Below are positions 56,101 through 64,000 of a stretch of DNA of 64,000 nucleotides, in pieces; within the stretch, counting starts at the first letter, position 1; each line of letters begins with the position of its first letter. Source of the stretch: Echiichthys vipera (Eukaryota > Chordata > Actinopteri > Perciformes > Trachinidae). A program made the translations under genes and the position numbers. Location: positions 31,564,383-31,628,382 of the forward strand of contig OY829648.1 in NCBI GenBank assembly GCA_963691815.1, read 5' to 3'. The notes beneath the pieces are model-generated. The model had not been told where the DNA came from and did not search any database. It worked only from the letters and a program-made list of their open reading frames with translations.

Positions 56101-57779
56101 TTCCCATCCCTCCTTCCATCAATATCAACATCAACGGTTACTCTCTATACAGGTCTAGACTGAAAATGACTCTCAGAAGTACAGTATAAAGTATTTTCAC
56201 CATAAGAACTGGGAACAAAAGTAAGCAAGGGCACCTTGGCACTGTAGATTATGCATATGCAAATTATAATTCTGGTCATATAATTTGATTGATAAGGTGT
56301 TCCTAACATTCGACTTCTTCATATACATTATATAGCACAGTACCTGAGGTGAACAAAATATTAGAAACTTTTCCATATAATAAATTTATTTAAACTCTGT
56401 ATTGTCCTCATAACCAGCCATGACTGACTTCTCCCTCCGGTTCTTTTTTCCTCCTCAACCCTGAATCCAGCCTGTCTCTGCTCTACTCTCCAATCAATAT
56501 GGTGCCTCATTAAAACATAAGTTCTAATTGGGATAAACAGTAAAGCCTACTTGCACATTCTCTACATATCTATACAGTTGCACATAAACTCTGATACAAC
56601 AGAAAAGCAGAAGAGAAAAAAGAGAGGACTTATGAATTCTTCACTTCCCTCAAGTGAGAAGGAGAGATGAGCATGACGGCGAAAACAAGTGGCGAGGCTT
56701 TTTCTGTGAGTTTAATGTTTTACTGTGGATAATAATAATCATCTTTCAGTGGAAACACTGTTGAAGTGAGTATCATCCTGCAACACTGACAGGCCTCAGT
56801 GAGGACAGTTTGACATTGAAAACTCATCTTGAATTAGGAATACAACTCTGGAACTAATCACAGTTGTGTCATTTCTCCATAGAGTAGGGATAGAGGATTA
56901 TAAGAAAAATACTGCAGAGGGTGACTTAAAGCCTCAATGTCACAATTTACACTGGTATTTCTACCGCTTGTGAATTTAAATCAAATTTAAATTTGAAATA
57001 TGCTGCAATCCACTGCATCATTTTGCATTGCATGAATAAAGGATGCAGTGATTCACTTTTTCATTGAGCTGGTTTATGAATGTATTCTAATTAACAGAGT
57101 GGCAGGTGACACTCAGTGCTACAGGATTAATTTGAGCAGGTTTCTGGTGAAACATTGACACCAGTATGGCCCACTGAGCTGTTCCGTAGCAGAAAATGAC
57201 CATAACACAGCTGCAGGGGGTTGATTCATTCACCAGATTTTTAAAACGTGTGGCCTGTACTTACTTTTGGAAAAACAGCTCATGCACCAACTAGCCACCT
57301 GCCCACACAAACGAGTTTTACATCAAAATGTGTAATAACTACATTGGTCCACAGTGCAAAACATATAAATTTTAGAATAACAGCTCTAAAAATGTAAGAT
57401 ATAATTAGTAATGTAGCCTTCTTCGATCTAAAATGGAGAAAAAAACCTTTATTTCTCCAAATTAAAGGAGAAATAATTAAGGACACGTTGGTGTGGTCAC
57501 AACACAAACACAACTATCTAAAGCAACATGCAGGCTACCACTGGTTGGATATTTAACACATTGCCTTATATAAATAATGTGATATCATATACCAGGACAC
57601 CTCTTAAATTTAAAACGCAGTTACGATCTGTCACCAAAGGATCATTTGCACAGAGTGATATACAGAGTACCAAATTATATCCTGAAATGAACTGTAAACT
57701 GTGTTGAGACTCAATACATGGAAACAGGAATAAGCAGTCAACAGGCTTATTCAAAGGATCTATTTCTCAGAGGCACAAC
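56101..57779. other. Unassigned sequence
   Basis: AT-rich, no gene or repeat recognised. Confidence 0.4.
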
Positions 57780-58345
57780 AGGTCTGTCTGTCAAGACTCG
57801 GTTCTGTCAGTACCCTCCTCTCTTCCCTTTTGTGTGAGTTTGTCTCCCTATGTCTGTGTTTCCCTGCATGTGTGTGTTTTCCTCTTGTTTCACTCGTTTA
57901 GGTCCGGTAGGCGTTCCCCCCCAAGCTGCAGCCTGTTACGCTGATCACCTGTACCACTACGAATACCTTGAGCTGACAGGCATGCAGCGCCGGACCGTTG
58001 TAGATCCTTTACTGGTAAAACTATTCCCCCCGGATTGGCATCCCCTTTCTCGTTGTGGTTATCACGCTCCCCGTCGTTAAGTATATACTAATCGTGTTTG
58101 TTTTTCTCTCTCTCCGTAGTTTCCCGTGTTCCTGTTTCCCGTCCGTCTTCCTGATTCTTCCCTCGTCTCCTCGTTCCTGTTTTTCCCTTGACCGTCTTGT
58201 CATTTGTGTTACCTGTTTACCTTGTAGTGTTTTGCGTTAGTTATTATCATTAAACGTTTTTTTGTACTTTTACTTCGTGTCCGTGTCTGCATTGGGTCCA
58301 CCATTTTTGTATGTTATTTCTGTACCGTTCACGACACTGTCCCCC
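57780..58345 (+). repeat. Possible 3' end of a dispersed teleost repeat
   Basis: A short exon-like frame (PQAAACYADHLYHYEYLELT) is followed by a T/C-rich region and CATTAAACGTTTTTTTGTAC, then CGTGTCTGCATTGGGTCCAC, a 3'-end text shared by many teleost repeats. No protein family recognised. Confidence 0.4.
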
Positions 58346-59102
58346 CATTCAAGTTTCGTACCTCACACATAGACAGCGGGATATAAAGGGCAACAGTCGC
58401 AGACTATGTGAGAGGAGCTTCAGTCTCATTATGTTCCATTCTGGAGCAGCTGTGTACTGTGTATAAACAATGTTCCTTTATCAATCCTGCAATTATTTCT
58501 GTAATCGTTTTACATCCAACTCTCCAACTGGATGAATTTAGGAATTTGTGGATGCAACAACTAAAATACTCCCTGAATACTGCCTGCTGCTCACAGCTTA
58601 CCTCTGCTCAGCCAATCATAAGATTCAAGTATGCAGATAATAACAAGCCCAGTTTTCAACAATAAAATGAGTATAGGTACTAAAGGACAGTTCTAAAATA
58701 ATATAATGAAAAAACAAACAAAATAAAGCACATTCCACAATTGAGAATGGAAACAGAGAACTAGTGAACTTGCACTGCAATTACAGTTTATTGAAGGCAC
58801 ATAATGTCAATGAGATTGCTCAACACAAGTGCCCTAAATAAAGTATAATGCAATGTCATGTTAATTTCACCCTATTTGTGAGACACTTGCTCTTGTTATA
58901 TTGGGAATAAACTGATAAGTTTGTGTTGTCCCACATTCATTTAGGAACAAAACATGTTGAAGTGGCAGATGGGACCCACCCAGAGGTTTCATACATTGTG
59001 CTTAGGCAGGAGGAGCTGCAACCAAACCAAGGAAACAATGAGTGGGCAGGAAGAAGCTGAGGGACTTTCTACACTTCTACGTTGGAGCCAAATGGAACTC
59101 AC
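58346..59102. other. Unassigned sequence, intron of the SH3 gene
   Basis: By position this is intron sequence downstream of the exon at 59103. The next exon, which should start by completing a Trp codon and the end of the SH3 domain, was not found in the window. Confidence 0.4.
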
Positions 59103-59218
59103 CAGTGTCCGCTCTCCGCTTCCTCCAGAAACTGGACCAGTTCACCCGTCTCAAGAGAGAGGTCTCGCCCTTCACGAGACTCGTAGGTGAGCTGCACCCG
59201 GAAACGACCACTATCACC
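59103..59218 (-). CDS. SH3 domain exon of a host gene (unidentified)
   Basis: The exon enters in phase 0 and leaves in phase 2 (116 nt). It reads GDSGRFRVQLTYESREGRDL, then SLETGELVQFLEEAESGH. This is the first half of an SH3 domain: the ALYDY-like RVQLTYES, the DLSL..GE diverging turn and RT loop, then VQFLEEAESGHW with the conserved Trp split across the intron. The acceptor is TTCTTTCTGCAG and the donor is GTGAGTTC. With the two exons upstream it suggests a Dbl-type GEF such as MCF2L/DBS or the Trio/Kalirin group, where an SH3 follows a Ser-rich linker. I cannot fix the gene. Confidence 0.8.
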
Positions 59219-60149
59219 CTGCAGAAAGAAACTGAGTCAAACTGTGCACTTGCCCAGTTCTATTTTGGATGTGGTTCCAGGGTGGTAAAACGTGTGGATT
59301 CTTTAACCCCCAATGCTATTAAATAGTTTCCTAATTTTAGCTGACTTTTAAGCTTTAAGTCATTTTAAAATGACAAATTTACAATCTTTACTTTAGTGGT
59401 TGGAGTCTCCCTGTTAAACTTTTATACATGCTGTATCATATTAATATTTGAAAAATAAACCATGCTCATAATCGGGATCTCCAGTGTTTGGAGCAAGTAG
59501 CTGTTTAAAAATAAGAAGTGGGAAAAGTGATTAAAAACTGTTGCAGGTTGAATCCCCAAATGGCATTAACATTTTTACCATTGATGAACATTGATGGATT
59601 TATTGAAAGAGTGTGTCCATGTGCGCATGTGCCCATGTTCAGTGTGTTTGTTGCTTGTGTGGCTATCTACAATACATTACACAGATTATAATGAATCTGC
59701 AAAGGTCTGTCAGGTATAGCTATAATCCTCCCCATTTTGGTGTCTTCTCCCTCATTTCTTAAATGTCAAGCACCCACTGATAACGAGACACATGTCCACA
59801 GGAAATAATGAAGCAGGGGGGATCAGAAGGGGATTTTGTAGAAAAGAGGAGAAAGAAAAGGATGACTGAAGAGCAAAAAGGATGAGTGGAGAGCTGTCAA
59901 GGGACGGTGATCGTAGAATATGATGATTTAAGGCGAAAGCTGACATGACCCAGCAGGACCACAACGGGTCAGGTCGAGCTATATTTTTCACTCAGGCCAA
60001 GGTTTGACAATACTGAGTGGTGAACTCATGTGTTGTTTGAATAAAGAATAAAATAATTTGTAACTTCCGAATTTGTTCAGTTTCATTAAAAAACTTTCCA
60101 ACACTTTTTAGCCAAAGTGAGCTGCATTCTTTAGCGTTACGTTACCTAC
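59219..60149 (-). other. Intron of the SH3 gene
   Basis: GT-AG intron between the acidic exon and the SH3 exon. No repeat recognised. Confidence 0.6.
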
Positions 60150-60259
60150 ATTTTTATTGTTTCCTTCCTCCTCTGAAGAGTTGGAGGACTCCTCTGCACT
60201 GGAGGGGATCGTCTCAAAATCGTCTGTGTCCATGGAAGGGAGATGCCGCTGGGGCCATC
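60150..60259 (-). CDS. Acidic/Ser-rich exon of the SH3 gene
   Basis: 110 nt: two bases completing a Gly codon, then WPQRHLPSMDTDDFETIPSS and AEESSNSSEEEGNNKN, leaving in phase 0 with donor GTAGGTAA. The acceptor is GATTCCCTTCAG. The phases match the exons on both sides. Acidic Ser clusters like this are common in the linkers of large signalling proteins and are likely phosphorylation targets. The alternative donor one codon further would give a stop in the next exon and is excluded. Confidence 0.75.
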
Positions 60260-62646
60260 CTGAAGGGAATCAATAAACATTATTAACCACCAAAATGTAC
60301 TCATAAACAAGGGGAAGAGGTGATGGTGTGTCATTGATAGTAATAGGTAATTTATCCTACTTCATCATCAAAGCTTCATGAGTCTGTTTGCAATACCTAA
60401 GTCAAGCTTCTCACACACAGAATGACTCTAATACTGCTTACTGATCTTAAAGGCATGCCAGATATGTGGCCAAATGCAAAAATAAAATTTATAAAATTTA
60501 TAATAATAAAATTTATAATAATAAAATAAAAATTGGACCAGCCTAATGGATGAGAGGTGAAACGTCTTCCTAGACAAATAACCAAGTCCAGTTGCTTTAG
60601 ACTGAAATTGCTTTGGGGACTTTATAAAAATACTTAATGATAATACCATGGCACAAGAGTTTATGCCAAAAGTGAAAGCTTCTTTGAAAACCTTGTTTGC
60701 AAAAAGGGATAATAAATGAAGGCTTCTGTGTGCAAGAACTACTACCTTTGCTGTAACTATCAAAGAAGCAGCTTTTAAGCATTAAGAAAGGCAGAGTATA
60801 ACAACCAAGTCAAGACCATTTGTATTATAGTTATTAAAAAAAAATTAATGAACATTCAGCATAATGTTGAATTTGAAATTGAAATGTTTAGGAGTTAGAT
60901 TAGGTGGCCAAGCTCAGCTGTTGGGTAGAGTGTGTTTGCTTTTCTGATTCAATTGTCAGGTGAAACCCACAGTCTTCTTTACTCAAAGCAGGGCTATAGT
61001 GACTTGGTCTCAAAAGTCTTGCACTTGTCTTGGTCTCGTGTCTTGGGCTCTGAATTGTCTTGGACTAATTTTTTAGGAAGTGGTCGAGTTGTTCCTGGCT
61101 CCTGATTCTGGATCAGTTGTACAGAACGTTGCCTAAATTATCTGCATTTCTCAGTTTGATGTTAGAAGATTGGTATAGTTTATATATCCATCATAACTCC
61201 TTAATCACTATGTTAACATTGTCATAGCAAAGACAATGGAAAAGTCAATAGTCACGTCTCCATTAAGGTAAAATGTGGCCACTGGAAAAGTTTCAGGACA
61301 TGCCCTCTCAGATGTCCTCTCATTCAGCATGTCTCCATTACAAAAAAAAGTAATCACTGATACACCGGAATGACAGTCTGGCTCTTTTTTCTCCAAGCGA
61401 GAAAAACAGAATAGTTTCAGTTTTAATTATCTGGTTGGCATTCAGACAGTTTTATGAGCACTTCAAGATCCGTGTCAAGGTTTTAGCTGAGAGCAGGACC
61501 CAAATTCAGGCAACAGGCAGGACATGAGAACTTGAGGAAAAACTGATTTAATATAATAAACTAATATAACCGCCGGCAGGGCAGAGGTGGGGCCAAAGAC
61601 CTGGAGGCTGGCCGGACAGGCGAAGCACAGACGATCCGAAGCAGCAGGGTTAGGGTGACAAGGCGTCGGCAAAGACCACCAACCAAGGGGCTGGCGTCAG
61701 CGGGTTTGCCAACTTGGACTGGGGAACAGGAGGTGGTTCAGACCACCATCTGAGAGCAGGGAACATTGACAGGTGTTGGTCGGACCACCGACTGAGAGCG
61801 AGGAACAGCACAGGAGTTGGCCTGACTGCCAACTTGGACCAGGGAGCTGGAGTCGGTTGATCTACTGACAGAGAGCAGGGAACAGGGACAGGAATTGGCC
61901 AGACCACCAACTTTGACTGTGTAGCTGGAATTGGTCAGACCATCGACAGAGAGTTTGGAGCAGGGACAGATGTTGGCCTGACCGCCGACTGTAACTCAGC
62001 ACCAGGAACAGGTGACGACCAGACAGCCATCCGGAACTCAGGAACAGGCACAGATGTTGATCGGACCACTGACTGGAACCGGGGGACAGAAGTGGGCCGG
62101 ATTAGGAGCCAGGACGGCAGGGCAGCTGAGACTCTGGAAGGCTGGGCAGCAGCATGGGCACAGGAGACTGGGTTGCAGGCCCAGAGGCTAGCAGGCCTGG
62201 AGGCGGAGGCTAGGCTGGAGACTAGGTGGCTGGGTAGCAGGCTTAGAGCTAACAGACACCTGGCTCGCAAACACAATGCCTGGAGGACCTACAGAGGCCT
62301 TGAGGCCCCCAGGGGCCAGTTGGGTTCCCAGGAAAGGGTTTAGGGTCGGAGCAGGTTCAGGCCTCACAACACTTGGACTGTGCTGCACAAGCTGTTTGAT
62401 AGTCAAAGCTGGTAAGAGGCTAAGATGGAAAGAGAGGTGGCATTCGTGCTCATTTTTTAAAAACGATTTCTGAGACCAATCTGAGGGTAGAAATAACTGA
62501 AGAAGCTGAAGTTACACATAGACGAAAAATGAAACACTGAGCCAACACCAAATTATTTACCCAAACAAACTAAATTTACCCAGGAACTCAAAACTAAAAT
62601 CACACAAATGACTGTAGTGATGAGATGAGTCATTCTCTGCAGTTAC
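60260..62646 (-). other. Intron of the SH3 gene with a large tandem repeat
   Basis: It contains an AAT/ATTTATAATA repeat at about 60478-60530, a degenerate text of CTTGTCTTGGTCTCGTGTCT type at 61005-61070, and the 40-bp degenerate tandem repeat at 61470-62420. Confidence 0.6.
61470..62420 (-). repeat. Degenerate 40-bp tandem repeat in a dispersed element
   Basis: From 61715 to 62100 about ten units of 36-45 bp can be lined up, each around GGAACAGG..CAGGTGTTGG, then TCGGACCACCGACTG. The left flank (AGCAGGACCCAAATTCAGGC, with CTGATTTAATATAATAAACT) is the reverse of the AATAAA/TGCATTTGGGTCC-type 3' end also seen at 58240-58300. It is therefore probably a minus-strand repeat element whose coding part was repetitive. 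The minus-strand frames there (PTPVP-type) are remnants or composition. Confidence 0.6.
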
Positions 62647-62757
62647 CTGGTTGAGAGGTGGATCTAGAGACAGCTGAGGTGCCACCAGATGTAATAGAAG
62701 TGCTGCTAGTCATGCTCTGACGTTTCCTGACTGCAGCCATAGCACCACGCAAAGTAT
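62647..62757 (-). CDS. Ser/Thr-rich linker exon of the SH3 gene
   Basis: 111 nt: two bases of a split codon, then TLRGAMAAVRKRQSMTSSTS and ITSGGTSAVSRSTSQP, leaving in phase 1. The acceptor is GGCTTCCCTCCAG and the donor is GTAACTGC. The RKRQS motif is a likely basophilic kinase site. The preceding exons lie beyond the right end of the window or were not seen in the last 1.2 kb. Confidence 0.72.
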
Positions 62758-63100
62758 CTGGAGGGAAGCCAAATGCTTTATACCAACCTTTTAATCATGA
62801 TTGCCATTCAACATCGTCACCAAAAATAATAAAACTATTCAGTCTAGTCAAGAGAGCAGTGCAACTCTACTCATGCAGAAATCCACTGGCCTCAAAACTA
62901 ACAAACCCCTCACCACACCAAACACACTCTTTGAATGTTATAAGCCGATTGAATGGACATTAGCAGTTGCACTACCATAAATTTGAGGCGCTATGGTCCT
63001 ACTCTACCTCCTAGTTGGCTCAGTAGGCTGTAATTATCTATTGCTAAGCTGGACCACTGTGGGGAAGTTCAAAATTGTAGGAATGCGACCAAGACCATTT
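62758..63100. other. Intron sequence of the SH3 gene
   Basis: Unassigned, between the linker exon and the 27-bp minisatellite. Confidence 0.4.
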
Positions 63101-63102
63101 TG

Positions 63103-63598
63103 ATGCCTAAACCTAACCATGTAGTTTTGTTTCCTAAACCTAACCATGTAATTTTGTCTAAACCTAACCATGTAGTTTTGTTGTCTAAACCTAACCATGT
63201 AGTTTTGTTGTCTAAACCTAACCATGTAGTTTTGTTGTCTTAACCTAACCATGTAGTTTTGTTTCCAAAACTACCATGTAGTTTTGTTGTCTAAACCTAA
63301 CCATGTAGTTTTGCCTAAACCTAACCACGTAGTTTTGTCTTAACCGAACCATGTAGTTTTGTTGTCTAAACCTAACCATGTAGTTTTGTTGTCTAAACTT
63401 AACCTTGTAGTTTTGTTGTCTAAACCTAACCATGTAGTTTTGCCTAAACCTAACCATGTAGTTTTGTTGTCTAAACCTAACCATGTAGTTTTGTTGTCTA
63501 AACCTAACCATGTAGTTTTGTTGTCTAAATCTAACCATGTAGTTTTGTTGTCTAAACCTAACCATGTAGTTTTGTTGTCTAAACCTAACCATGTTATA
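63103..63598. repeat. 27-bp minisatellite
   Basis: About 18-19 tandem copies of TAAACCTAACCATGTAGTTT with TGTTGTC, 27 bp, and 24-bp variants lacking a trinucleotide. It is open in several frames on both strands because the unit length is a multiple of three without stops in those frames, for example MVRFRQQNY repeats on the minus strand. No promoter or start context suggests a gene. Confidence 0.95.
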
Positions 63599-64000
63599 AC
63601 GTTAACCTTACCTGAAACCATTACCGTGAACAGTTGATGCCTGCTCTACCTGGTAGCTATAGCAGGCATTTAACTCGTGGGGCTGATAATGTCCATTTAG
63701 TAGAGTGAAAACATTCAAAACGGGTGCACCAAAACTACACCAACACGTTTTTATCTGATACTCTTTTCTTTTTATGCTCATGCATTTTTGAAACGTCACA
63801 TGAAAAATCACTACGCAAGTCAACACAGCAGGCAAAAAAAGGAAGTGAACAAGCACATAAATACAAGCACACAAACTACACATCTACAGATAAAAAGAAA
63901 AAAACTAAAATAAGTTGTGCCTAATTAACCAAACAAAAAGCTAATGGGCCCAGCATGCTCAGAGCCTGTACATTACAGACACAACACATCATTGCATGTA
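63599..64000. other. Unassigned sequence
   Basis: AT-rich, no feature recognised. Confidence 0.4.

Noticed and set aside
55860..58345. Two-exon host gene on the plus strand
   Set aside because: Both pieces look like the ends of dispersed repeats rather than exons, and no protein family is seen.
63103..63300. Interstitial telomere repeat (CCTAAACCTAACC resembles CCCTAA)
   Set aside because: The period is 27 bp and the CCTAACC text is only part of the unit.
63103..63598. CRISPR-like array
   Set aside because: The units are contiguous without unique spacers and the DNA is from a vertebrate.

Overview
This window looks like nuclear DNA of a ray-finned (probably percomorph) fish. It is AT-rich, gene-poor and intron-rich. 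It carries teleost-typical repeats: L2/Rex-type LINEs with ATTGA or GATTCT tails, Tc1-like, hAT-like and Harbinger-like DNA transposons, a tRNA-derived SINE and long ATCC arrays. Nothing suggests bacterial or viral DNA.

Left part, 1-25.6 kb. The host gene is ect2, the Rho guanine-nucleotide exchange factor of cytokinesis, on the minus strand. Nine coding exons can be read with matching splice phases, from the ATG at 24459 down to 5471. They encode the first 326 residues: the N-terminal BRCT0 region, BRCT1, BRCT2 and the start of the linker. A non-coding first exon ends in a strong donor at 25159. Its upstream sequence has two CCAAT boxes and two TTTGAA (CHR-like) motifs, the usual signature of a G2/M gene. 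The Rho-GEF (DH) and PH exons must lie left of position 1. The last visible intron holds an almost complete L2-type LINE (about 600-4535) with a single frameshift. Other ect2 introns carry Tc1-like copies, one of them arranged as an inverted duplicate, a Harbinger-like MITE with a SANT/Myb remnant, and hAT-like MITEs.

Middle part, 25.6-45.5 kb. I see no convincing gene. It holds several copies of a palindromic (foldback) repeat family, a 450-bp segment duplicated 5.2 kb apart with the second copy sandwiched between 310-bp direct repeats, a hAT-like MITE, a pair of 0.5-kb MITEs, and an 800-bp ATCC array with a 67-bp higher-order period.

Right part, 45.5-64 kb. A 62-bp minisatellite is split by two unrelated LINEs. 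One is a decayed Rex1/Babar-type element (46237-49424). The other is a 5'-truncated LINE carrying a restriction-like endonuclease (49634-52467), whose frame is broken by a single TGA over 844 codons. From 59.1 to 62.8 kb three phase-matched minus-strand exons encode a Ser-rich linker, an acidic segment and an SH3 domain start. They belong to a second host gene that continues beyond the right edge, perhaps a Dbl-family GEF. The window ends in a degenerate 40-bp tandem repeat and a 27-bp minisatellite.

I did not find a new biological system. The most distinctive observations are the foldback family and its rearrangement, the minisatellite with nested LINEs, the inverted-duplicate Tc1 copy, and the near-intact RLE LINE that lacks its zinc knuckle.
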